Below, piece after piece: positions 1 to 9,863 of a stretch of DNA of 64,000 nt (positions within the stretch are counted from its first letter, which is position 1; every line of letters begins with the position of its first letter). The translations under genes and the position numbers were made by a program. This stretch comes from Oopsacas minuta (Eukaryota > Porifera > Hexactinellida > Lyssacinosida > Leucopsacidae), in NCBI GenBank assembly GCA_024704765.1, contig JAKMXF010000327.1:265360-329359 (forward strand), in the 5' to 3' direction. The notes under the pieces are model-generated. The model saw only the letters and a list, made by a program, of their open reading frames with translations, made no database searches and was not told where the DNA came from.

Positions 1-157
1 GTTTACTGAGCTAACTAATACTATTACATAGTATAGTGGCTCAGTTCAAAAATGGTATAAGTGCAAATATAAGTAAGAAGGGCACTCGAAAAAGTTCTGT
101 CGTTTGTTATCAAATCTCAAATATTTTCTAGTAAGCTTATTCTACATCTATTTAGAT

Positions 158-613
158 CAGGGGTGGGCAAACTTCTTTCTGCGAGGGCCGCATTCTAATT
201 CTAAATATTTATGCGGGCCGTATTAGGCTACGACTACGTTCCATGTTATAATTTTTATAGAAACTCTATTAGCTAATTGTAATATAAACAATAATTACGA
301 TATACATAATAATTTACTATTATTGATTAACTAGAGCAATGCAGCTGATTCTTGAAATTTTCGAAGCCGTACCAAGATACAGTACTAGTAATACAAACTA
401 AAAACGAATTCATTAATAGGTCAGGAAGATATTGCGGAAAGTTCACTTTATGTCAATTTATGCATCTATATCACTTAATCAAATTTTCTATGGGACCAAA
501 TTTCCGAATGCGTAAGGAAGGGTAAGACAGTGATCAATTAATTTGAGTACTCAAATAAATTAAGCCAGGCGGGCGGTTCAAAAACGCAAGCGGACGTAGT
601 TTGCCCATCCTTG
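158..613. mobile_element. non-autonomous hAT MITE
   Basis: A 456-bp element starts CAGGGGTGGGCAAAC and ends GTTTGCCCATCCTTG; the two ends are inverted repeats with two mismatches. It is flanked by near-identical 8-bp duplications, ATTTAGAT (150-157) and CTTTAGAT (614-621), with TA at positions 4-5, the Buster-type hAT target pattern. No transposase coding is visible inside. It sits in the 5' non-coding part of the split mariner. Confidence 0.8.
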
Positions 614-771
614 CTTTAGATGTATATTATTTAGCTACACAACAAATTTCATTTGTTTATCTTTTGTACTTTTCGCATTGCTGATTTCTAAAAGCTTTGG
701 CTTGTATGATTCCCCAACCAGAATTTGACCTCACGAGACACGATTTTAGAGCGATGGTTTAGTGATTAGCG

Positions 772-841
772 GACATTTCGTTCCCTGGACATTTCGTTCC
801 GGACATTTCGTTCCCTTGACATATCGTTCCTGGACATTTCT
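772..841. repeat. left MULE TIR, tandem 14-17 bp units
   Basis: About five consecutive imperfect units of the form GGACATTTCGTTCCC or TGGACATTTCGTTCC. The inverse array at 3957-4029 is the matching right end. Tandem units inside a TIR may act as repeated transposase-binding sites; that role is inference. Confidence 0.8.
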
Positions 842-1781
842 TGAAGGAAGATTTTTCCTTTTCAAATTGTAGGGTTGATTTCATAACATTGGAATTAGAT
901 TTCAATAAACAGTTATTACTATTACGCCTAGCCTATTGTTGGCAGGTTATTGTTCTTTTCGGAACAAATTAATTTTGTTCTAAGGTATCAAATTGCGTAA
1001 ATTGATTGCATTGTATAAATAGAACATAGCACATGGAATTTTATATGCACTACAATTCCCATGGCCACTTTAAATGTTGTGATTGAAATTCTGGAATCAG
1101 TTAGAGGCAAAGCAAAGGCTTAGATAGATGGTTCTTTGTATACTATAACTAAGTCTTGTTATCCATACTTACATTGGCTCTGTGAAAAACGTGCAACCAG
1201 TAAAGCCCGTATTTCTACCAAAAGGGAGTTGTGATAAAACCTGAGAGCAGATCTGATATCTACTCATCTCACACCCATGGACCAAATCCTGTGCGAGGTG
1301 AGATGATTAAAGGCATCACTCAAATGAAAGAGCGCGCATTGAATTCTGAAACCAGCACGAAGTCCATACTTGCTGGTGGATTAGGATCAATGAATGAGTC
1401 AACTATAGCATCACCACCAAAATTTGATTCAATATAACGGACAATCCGTCGACCAGATCCAGCAGTGAGAATTTTGATAACTCTGCTACGGCTACAGAAA
1501 TTATAATCCCTGAAAAATATAAATTAAACTCAAAAGGATAGCAGTTCTTACTATATGATTCAGGTATACATGAGACCAACAGACTGCTAGTATTTGGTAC
1601 TCATCGAATGCTCAACCTTTCACGGGACACAAGTAATTGGTATGCAGATGGTACATTCAAAGTTGTTCCCATTCAATTGTTTCCAGTTATACACAATTCA
1701 TTGCGAGAAAGATGGATACATCATTCCATGCATATATGCACTGATGTTAAACAAGCTTCAATCTACATACGATAAACTACT

Positions 1782-3110
1782 AGGGCGTTCAATAAGTCTT
1801 GCGGGTGATATCATAGAATATGATTCAAACACTATACACACTAATTCACTATATTATTTATTCAATGTAATCCCCTCCTGCAGATACACAAAGTTTTAAC
1901 CTTTCCACCCACTTGTAAAACACATTTCTTTACTCTTCTTCGGGGATGGATTTGAAGTACTGGTACAGGCCCGTTCCGAGTGCTTGTAATGTGTTAAAAT
2001 CTTTGCCTTGAAGGTAGATTTTAAGATTGGGGAATAACCAAAGATCACACGGAGCTAGGTCTGGTGAGTATGGTGGATGGAGAAGTAATTCTAACCCTTC
2101 TACATCCAAGAAATTTTTGCTAAGCTTAGCTGTATGGGAACTGGCGTTATCAATTAAAATCTTCATTCCTCGAGTTCCGGTTTTCGGGCGGTACTATTCT
2201 ATATTTATTATCAAATTTGGAAGCACTTGCTTTGTAAAGAAAGTAGCAGTAACAGCCTTGCCACACTCACAAGGTAATTGCAAGACAAATCCATGACTAC
2301 TAAAGAAGATGGTGTACATAATCATAGGTTTTCTGAAGTCGGGCCTAGGAATTTTCGCCGGTTATTCGTCGCCCCTCACCCATGATCGCTTCTTATACTC
2401 GCTATATGGTGTTGAATAGTACACCCACGTCTCGTCGCCAGTAATAATCTCTGTTAGGCGTCTAGAATCGCAGTTGTCATAGGTTTCCAAGAGTTTCTTG
2501 GCAATATTCAGTCGTGCCAACCTTTGATTCTCACTGAGCATATGCGGACCCATTTCCTACAAATCGATCGGTAGCCAAGCTCAGTCGTCAGAATTGTATG
2601 AATTGCACCCGATAAAATCACCATACTTTGTTCTAACTGATTGACAGTAATGCACTTGTCTTCCATGACCATGCTTTCAATGAGTGCGATATTCTCTGAA
2701 GTGGTAGCGGATACCGGTCATCCAGATCGAGGCAAATCTGTGACATCAGCATCACCAGATCTAAAACGGGCAACCCATCGCTCTACAGTAGATCTGGAAG
2801 GGCAATCCACGCACAATATCTCCTGTAACTCGCTGAAGATCTATACGGGCTGGATCTTGAGTATTGTGCGAAACTCTATGTGAGCTCGCCATTTGAGGTT
2901 GAAATTATCATCCTTTGAATTCATAAATTCAACAATGAGTATCAATTGACTACACGTAACTATCTTAAAAATTCATAAATTGTATTGAATAAGCTTGAAA
3001 CTTCAGTATATGGAATTTAACTTTATGGGCTTATAATATATGAAAGTTAGATATATTACTTGACCATTTCCTAAGATATATCATGACCCGCAAGACTTAT
3101 TGAACGCCCT
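1782..3110 (-). mobile_element. mariner element inside the MULE
   Basis: A 1329-bp element bounded by inverted repeats AGGGCGTTCAATAAGTCTTG (from 1782) and its complement ending CGCCCT at 3110; the match extends to about 33 bp. The left flank is TA and the right flank TG, a decayed TA duplication. The interrupted MULE protein resumes directly beyond the right end. The internal gene is on the minus strand. Confidence 0.9.
1930..2892 (-). pseudogene. mariner transposase (DD34D), decayed
   Basis: Read on the minus strand. The N-terminal part (from MASSHRVSHN near 2892) and an HTH-like block (IALIESMVMEDKCITVNQL) precede MGPHMLSENQRLARL and the first catalytic block TGDETWVYY. The second block begins ILIDNASSHT and the third is YSPDLAPCDLWLFP. 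Counting from the second Asp to the third leaves 34 residues between them, the DD34D signature of mariner. At least three frame changes separate the blocks, for example between RGDE and the ILIDN block, so the gene is dead. Confidence 0.88.
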
Positions 3111-3956
3111 GATCCTCAAAAAATTTATAAGAGATCGAACCTGAATTAGGTCCGTCATCCATTATGGTAGATTTCGAAAAAGCTTCAATCAATGCTCTAG
3201 AAGAAAATTTCTTAGCTGTTATATTTGGTTGTTTTTCTTATCTGTCGCAGAGAATTTATCTTCAGATACAGTCGATAGGATTGGCTACACTATATCTCGA
3301 AGATGAGAAATTAGAAGTAAAAAATGAAGATGTTAGTAAGTCTAGCTTTTGTGCCGGAATTTGAAGTCATTGATTGCTTCACAATATTGATGGGTAATTT
3401 TCTGGAATCAGGTAAGGAGGTAGCTGATTATTTTGAAGTTAATTACATCGGGAAGAGACGTGAAGATCAAAGTAGACGAATACTAGGCTTTCAAATTCGA
3501 ATATGGAATATGTTTACACGAGTACGATCCAGAATACTCCGAACAAACAATTCAGTCGAAGGATGGCATAGTGCCTTTAAATCAGGAATCACTTGTTCAC
3601 ACCAAAGTTTTGTAAAGCTCTTAATGCACTTGCAACGTGAGCAATCTCTACAGGAGGCAACTCTAGTCAGGTAGGAGATTGGTGAAGTGCCAAGAACTTC
3701 AAAGCACAGTGAATCTAGAAATCTCAGAATCCTGAGACTAATTGAAGACTACGAGAATAGAGAGATTCTAACATATCTAAGAGGAATGGCGCATAACTTT
3801 GATTTCTAATATGAACATTACACTTATTTTACATTAATACTTCACGCCTTGTCTTAATTTACAAATTATAAGATCATTAAATGAACATATTCTCTCATTA
3901 CTTTATTAAAATTCTTGAGTATTGGATACGTAATTGGCAGCGTAATATCTAGGCAA

Positions 3957-4029
3957 CGAAATGTTCAGGGAACCAAATGTCCGGGAACCAAAAGTCCAGG
4001 GAACCAAATGTCCAGGAACCAAATGTCCG
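3957..4029. repeat. right MULE TIR, tandem 14-17 bp units
   Basis: About five imperfect units of the form GGGAACCAAATGTCC, the inverse of the array at 772-841. The right end lacks about 16 bp present outside the array on the left, so the TIRs are no longer symmetrical. Confidence 0.8.
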
Positions 4030-4693
4030 TTTCCCGATTTTAATTTCTTTCAAACTTGAGAGCCTTTTGGAAATACACGAAACTTTGCAGAAACACTTTT
4101 CAAATATAGCTCCTTGTTTGAGAACAATAGAGCGATGGTACTGAAAGTATATTCATGGGAATGTAATTCTTGAAAATGGTCCCCTCCTGGTAGGCCCAGT
4201 ATTACACACACGGTCGAAAATGTAGAGTTAGTGTTGGGCGAAGTAACAAAAGACCCTCATGTTACTTACGCTCAGTTAGAACATAAAGCCAAATTGTCAT
4301 CAGGAAAACTTCATTATACACAAAGAGCTCTGTCTTAGAAAATTTGTGCACGTTGGATCTCGCATTCTTTGTCGTTCGTTCAGAAAAAGTGCCGAGTGGA
4401 CTTTGCAAAATTTTGCTTAAAAGATTTGCTAATGGATCTTCTAGAGCTGTTTCTGAAATACTCACAGGCGATGAGACATGGATATACCACTATGACCCTG
4501 AAACGAAGAGACAATCTAAGCAGTGGGTCGAAGAAGGTGATTTACCTCCAACGATGTTCCGGAGATTTAGATCAGTCGGAAAGTAGATGTGGGCGATTTC
4601 TTTATACGTAGTGGATTGTTGAAGGAATTGCACTTAATGATAGGAAAACAGTTACCGCTGATTGGTATCAGACCCGCCGAACACAGTCGGGTC

Positions 4694-4713
4694 GGTCGGG
4701 CCATGGCCCGACC
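4694..4713. repeat. 20-bp perfect palindrome
   Basis: GGTCGGGCCATGGCCCGACC is its own reverse complement. It lies 25 bp inside the left end of the ZMYM1-like hAT, in a subterminal position where transposase-binding sites are expected. Confidence 0.9.
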
Positions 4714-4979
4714 AATAATTTTGGCCTAGAATATTTTTTTGCGGAGTTATCGCTAGAGAGGATCGAGGATAGAAAGCGAGTATTTTCATGTCGGTATTTT
4801 GTATGACTTAATTAGAAATGACCCATTAGTGTTTATCTACATTTTGCTTGTTAGGTACTAGTACATAGTAATAGTTATATAATTTATAACTATCTACTAG
4901 CAGCTGCTAATAGTGGAGTTTTCGTATCTGTGTTGTGTCTAGCTATAATATCACTATCCTAATTATTTACACTACATTC

Positions 4980-5835
4980 CTAACAATCCCTTACCATTTC
5001 TTTACTACTAACATAAGTGCTGGTAGGGTAGCTTGCGTTCTCTTTGTTCATGATGGAATAGAATGTAGACTCTTGGATGGAATGCGATATGCCCTGCAGT
5101 ACTGACAACGCCACAACTTTCAAGAGCTCGTTCTGTATATCGTGTGAAACATACTTGTTGGTCTTCTTCTCGAGCCACTCAGCAAGACGAGGATCATCTC
5201 TTGCGCGCAGTTTCATGAGTTGCATGAAGTTCGAGTCCGTATCATAGTCTCCGCGCAGCGGTAACCCTTGCCCAGTTAAAAACTTGAGATTAGAAATAAT
5301 CTTCAAAGGACACTTTCTGTTGTCTTTCTTTTGCTGAGAATGCGAGGATGAAAGCATTTCCCCAACATCACAGCAAGAACGAGGTATAATAATTGACAAC
5401 TCAACTGCTTCCTTGTTATAATCTGATGACGCGTGCTTTTTGAAAACGATCTTTGCGACCTTCCAGTACAATGTCCCTTCTGCGTGAACGATGGGTCGGA
5501 TTTCTTGGCAGTCAATTTCTTCTTTGAAGCGACTTCACGCACAGGTGGCAGAAAACAACATCTTTCTCAATGTCGTAGGTCAACCAAAGCCAAATTTCGA
5601 AATAATCTGCTTGACAGAGTCTCATCCTCTGATTGGCTATCCCGAAAGCTCTCTTCGGAAAGCTGAAGGAGGAGCCAGGAGGAATTGGCTTTTCTGGCAA
5701 TTCAGGAAGAAATGAATGCGCGGACTGTGTGATGAGTGCACGGATGCTTCTAATATGGAGTAGCTGGTCATTACTTTCGCGGGATTGGAAACAGCTCCTT
5801 GGAGGTCCATGAAGATGTAATTGGCTTGCACGCAA
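4980..5835 (-). pseudogene. ZMYM1-like hAT transposase, N-terminal half (inverted)
   Basis: Read on the minus strand from about 5700, FPKRAFGIANQRMR and DYFEIWLWLTYD with DVVFCHLC form a TTF-type zinc finger, typical of ZMYM1-like hAT proteins. After a frameshift the reading continues in 5471-4980 with WKVAKIVFKKHASSD, LKFLTGQGLPLRGDYD, DSNFMQLMKLRARDDPRL and VSHDIQNELLKVVALSVLQ, ending near the first catalytic region (FYSIMNKENA). The next domain lies on the opposite strand starting at 5799. The half is therefore inverted relative to the rest of the gene. Neither end has an obvious short inverted repeat. Confidence 0.82.
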
Positions 5836-6334
5836 TCAATGACATTTTCGCTGCAACCATTGTCAAGGTTCTCAAAGATGAGTTAGTCCGAAGGAACTTA
5901 GGACTGAATAAGTGCAGAGGCCAGTGCTACGATGGTGCCAGCAATATGAGTGGACTAAGAGTGGTGTCGCAAAGCAGTTGCGTGATGAGGAACCACATGC
6001 ACTTTATCTACATTATCATGGCTATGCTTTAAATCTTGCAGCTGGCGATGCTATCAAAAGGTGTAAAAATTCCAAAGATGCACTAGATGTTGCCTTTGAG
6101 ATTTCAAAGTTGTCGAAATTCTCGCCCAAGAGAACAGCAAAACTGGAGAAGCTGAGGGGGGAACTTGCTCTCGATTCACCAGGCTTCCGAGTGTTGTGCC
6201 CTACTCGCTTGACAGTTCGTGGGGCTTCCCTAAAGTCGCACATTTCCAATTATGATGCTTTAAAGCAATTATGGGAGACTATGAGGGATTCCACTTCCGA
6301 TCCAACTATCAAGGGGGAATCGTTGGTGTTCAAT

Positions 6335-9300
6335 AGGGCGAACTGAAAATGTAAAGATTTCATTTCTATGCTGGAACTATAATATTATAGTTTGAATTAT
6401 GTTAGTTATTAATTCTGCAAATTTTGAGGTCATTTGGAATACCCCTTCCTTAACTGTTTATTCATTTGTACCTTGTCTTAATAGTGCTTACTCATGGCCA
6501 TAAGGAAATTAACTCAAATATGATACAGGAATCCATTATACTAGTTTTGTTAATTTGAATTCACCACAAATTCAAAATAAACTAAACCACAAAATATGTA
6601 TAGTTTGGGAGGGATTGCATTAATCACATATACTGTTAAAGCAAATAACTGGTAAGCAAGAACTTACAAATGAGCGAAATTTCCAAGAATGTTTGCAAAT
6701 ATTAGAACAACCAATGTATTATAATCCCAAAATGAAATTCACTTCATTTAGAAAAGTTATATGGTGTTAAATTATAGATGGGGATGTTTATTTGCGTTCT
6801 GTCCGACTCTAGCAAATAAAACTGGTAAGCAAGAACTATTGCAAGTGAGCTGAAATTTTCCAAGAAAGTTTGGGTCCTTCCGATTCGGGACGTAAAATAG
6901 GTTGCAACTACACTAATTCTCATGCAAATTAAGCCATCATCTCAAAGCGGAGATGCGAAAGATGAAATCTTGGGATCCCAATTTCCTCGCTTCGGAAGGT
7001 TCTACTGTAGTTAGAATTTCTTCAAATCATTCGTTGTATAATTCATTAGAAAATACAACTTCAAATACAATCAAACTATGTTTAAGAATTGGCTTTCGGG
7101 ACTTAAGAGAAATGAAAACAAAAATCTTGTTTCGAATCAGTATAGGGCATAAGTCTTGATTTTAGTCTCTGACGGGTGAGTCCATCACGGTTTCTTCAAC
7201 ACAAACACTCTTAGATGCCTCGGTCACAACTTTTACTGCTCGTTCAACCGGTTGGTTGTGACACATATAATTAACTATGGAAAGAAGGGTATCGTAAATG
7301 TCTTTTAAGTCGATTTCTGTCATATTCAGTAATAAGGGCGGCTCACTGATGACATTGATATCCCAGGTAAACAATTCGGTATATAGTTGTGCTCTAAAGT
7401 GTCATTTTGGGACTTGAAAGGTCTAATATATTTTGGCAGTACAGTTTCATTAGTGCTAATAAGTTTTCCACAAAATATCAACCCTTGACAAATCATCCTT
7501 ACCACCCACTTCCAAACTAAGTTGATTATCTCGCAAATCCAATAAACGTTTCACAGCTTCAATTCGTATCCTAGGTTCATCATCGCATAACATAGATATA
7601 AAACATTTTCTGGATGTGAAAAGAAAGCATTTCTTTGACATACTTTCTTCGCTGCCTATAGTTCAGTGGGACTCAAGTATGTAAGGTGCTCAAGCATCCA
7701 CAACAATTTTTTAGTCCGTCTGTAAATTTATAATGATTTTTAATATAAATCCAGGATGGTGTATATAATTTATTCACAATAATCATAAGTCGTTTCACCT
7801 CGTAAATGGTTTTATTGTTGACATATACACGCGGATAATTCTACATACCAGGGTAAGCCATCTGGAATGACAAATTGAATCTGGTTCGAGTAGCTCTAGA
7901 TCCTCTGGACAATTACCTCGTAAACATGCTTGGAAAATCCTATAGAGATAACTTTGATCAGTGCTAAGATCGTCTATCAGTTCTTTTGCCATCTCAGGGA
8001 ACTCATTATAAATTATTGGCTCAAACTTTACTACAGGAATCTTAGAGTTTTTTTTCAGTGATTAGCCGATTGGCCCACTAAATGAATTCGGCCCGCTAGT
8101 TTTCCCGTCAAAACATTCAAACAAGTGTCTCAGGGGCAGTTCATTAGTTGGAGCAGACAAACCGCCCATTGTAATTCTCTACCAAGCATTCTTTCCAAGT
8201 TAACAATAGACCCATTCTTCCAACTTACATTTACATTTGTATCATCACAACCTACTACTAGAATTGCTCTTTCTCAATCCTTTTTTTGGAGATGGGAATA
8301 TATTGATGAAGCAATATTGATTCCTTGGCCAGATTCAGGAGTTGTATGGAAAAGATACCTACTCTTTTGATCAATCACAACAATATGTTCCTCAACTGAT
8401 GTTTGAGTGCGACGTTTACCATTGATGGTTATATTTGAAAGTGTTTATCGTGCTTTATCGTGCTTTCCATCAAAATAGATACCTGTAACACCAATTACTT
8501 CTACCATTTATTTGTGTTGTATTTGATTTCTATACTTTTGGCGTGCTCTTGCCACCTTATTCTTGTCAGCACAAGACTTTGATCTTCTGGTGGTATAAGT
8601 CTGAAATCTATTAGAGTGGCTGTAGCAATCGTAGCTGTAGCTCGATTAGTACCTCCATATCCATCGGCAGCCATAGCTATAGTTGGGATTGTCTGTGTAT
8701 TTCGAAGTGATAATGATTTTGACAAAGGTTTAGAATTCGTATCAACATGTTCAACATTGTTCTGAGTATCAGTTTCTTCTATATCCTCAATTTGGAAATA
8801 GTTGTACGACTTGGCATCAACTTTCTCTTTCTTTATTTTGAATTCAATTCTTTCTATGAGGGAAATTTTCTTTGCTCTATTTTCGACAATATCGTTGAGG
8901 TGTGGATATCAATACCGCCTATGTACATCTTCCTGTCGGTTCTCTGGTCAAAGAGAAATGATAACTCTCGTCTAGGCACTTTGTGTGCACAACCACAAAG
9001 GAGATGAATCTTGCCACAAGGTAAGTTATAACACTTAACATCATCGCAATTGATACGTTTACATTTGCATTAGCAATTATCAAAAAGGAAATCTAAGCGG
9101 TCAGATACAAATTCTTCATAATTCTTATGAGTTTTCTTCGTTCCTCAGGAGTACAACGAATAATGTTAGTTGCTTCAGACTAGAGAGCCTACATAGCTTT
9201 AACGACACCCTTTTTAGATATAGTGAGCAAAGATGCACGTTTCCAATACCACATCGGGCAATATTTTCCTCGCCCTTCCAATCCTATCCACCTAACTGAT

Positions 9301-9863
9301 CTGCGACCCCACTAACTTTCTCTATGATATATGGAATAGAAGCAAATCTACCGTTGGGATTAATCCGTGATCTTCTTGATCTTGTTTACACTTAAAATAT
9401 ATATTTACATATATCTCTCCCTGTTGGAAGCTAATTAACAGGCAATACCGCTGGGGATCAAAATTGGATGTGTCTGTGTTGACGTGTCCTATTTGGTGCA
9501 TATGCCATATAAATTATGAAGATATAGAACTAAATTAGGGCAATAATAAAGCTATAATAAGTATAAAAACAGCATCAATCTGAAAAGTAGTAAATTTTGT
9601 AATGTAATCACAACAATTATAGTTCACTACAAAGTGTATATCAAGTCTCATAAATATAATTGGGATTCCTGTATCATATTTGAGTCAATTTCCTTATGAG
9701 TAAGAGTATGCACTATTAAGACAGGTACAAAATGAATGGACTGCTAAGGAAGGGGTATTTCAACTGAGCTCAAAATTTGCAGAAGTATTAACAAACATAA
9801 TACAAACAATAATATTATAGTTCCAGTATAGAAATCAGTTCTTTATATTTCAGTTCGCCCTAC
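6335..9863 (-). mobile_element. DNA transposon of unidentified family with long TIRs
   Basis: A 3.5-kb element runs from AGGGCGAACTG to CAGTTCGCCCT. Its inverted repeats extend for about 200 bp (6335-6540 and 9658-9863) with scattered differences; both contain the TIR text GAACTATAATATTAT. Flanks are GGTGTTCAAT (6325-6334) and ACTGTTCAAT (9864-9873), an imperfect 10-bp duplication. The host hAT protein resumes after it. The internal gene reads on the minus strand and resembles an uncharacterised protein family that I associate with cnidarian and insect genomes. I cannot assign a superfamily; the long TIRs and 10-bp duplication are MULE-like. Confidence 0.75.
7162..9015 (-). pseudogene. uncharacterised transposon ORF, decayed
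   Basis: Read on the minus strand, the order is: a Cys/His stretch (HLLCGCAHKVPRREL, near 9010); a block at 8725-8501 with AMAADGYGGTNRATATIATA; VEEHIVVIDQKSRYLFHTTP near 8400; GQGINIASSIYSHLQK; CDDTNVNVSWKNGSIVNLE; GRELQWAVCLLQ; SGPIG near 8060; then a frame at 7992-7795 with CHSRWLTLVCRIIRVYMS; and further C-terminal pieces at 7641-7456 and 7374-7162 (LCDDEPRIRIEAVKRLLDLR). I recognise these as one family by their conserved pattern but do not know its function; the setting inside TIRs suggests a transposase. There are many frameshifts. Confidence 0.6.

Larger units (their letters stand above)
1061..3809 (+). pseudogene. FLYWCH-MULE transposase, broken and interrupted
   Basis: Reading starts at the ATG at 1061 (MATLNVVIEILESV). 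A FLYWCH zinc-finger-like stretch follows at about 1110-1225 (DGSLYTITK, HWLCEKRA, ARISTK), then a block around 1565-1775 with YDSG, LLVFGTH and WYADGTFK. After the mariner insertion the gene resumes with MVDFEKASINALEENF (3164 on), DYFEVNYIGKR, NNSVEGWHSAF and a C-terminus ending GMAHNFDF at 3809. The same blocks in the same order occur in the two MULE copies at 57473-58757 and 61147-62424, so this is a diverged relative. Besides the insertion there are several frameshifts and in-frame stops (for example after GKAKA near 1115). It would not give a working protein. Confidence 0.82.
750..4034 (+). mobile_element. MULE element with minisatellite TIRs, carrying a mariner insertion
   Basis: The element is flanked by a perfect 8-bp duplication CGATTTTA (742-749 and 4035-4042), in the 8-11 bp range known for MULEs. 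Both ends consist of short tandem units, GGACATTTCGTTCC-like on the left (772-841) and the inverse on the right (3957-4029). Inside is a FLYWCH/MULE transposase gene in two pieces, separated by a complete mariner at 1782-3110. The element lies within the N-terminal coding part of the split mariner. Confidence 0.78.

Noticed and set aside
751-771. tRNA-like A-box text (GCGATGGTTTAGTGATTAG) at the MULE left end
   Set aside because: No B box, no cloverleaf and no matching acceptor stem downstream; chance resemblance.
747-4138. 12-bp TAGAGCGATGGT match at 748-759 and 4127-4138 as the MULE duplication
   Set aside because: The perfect CGATTTTA at 742-749 and 4035-4042 lies directly next to the minisatellite ends, and mariner coding already resumes at 4043; the 12-mer match would put 90 bp of mariner coding inside the MULE.
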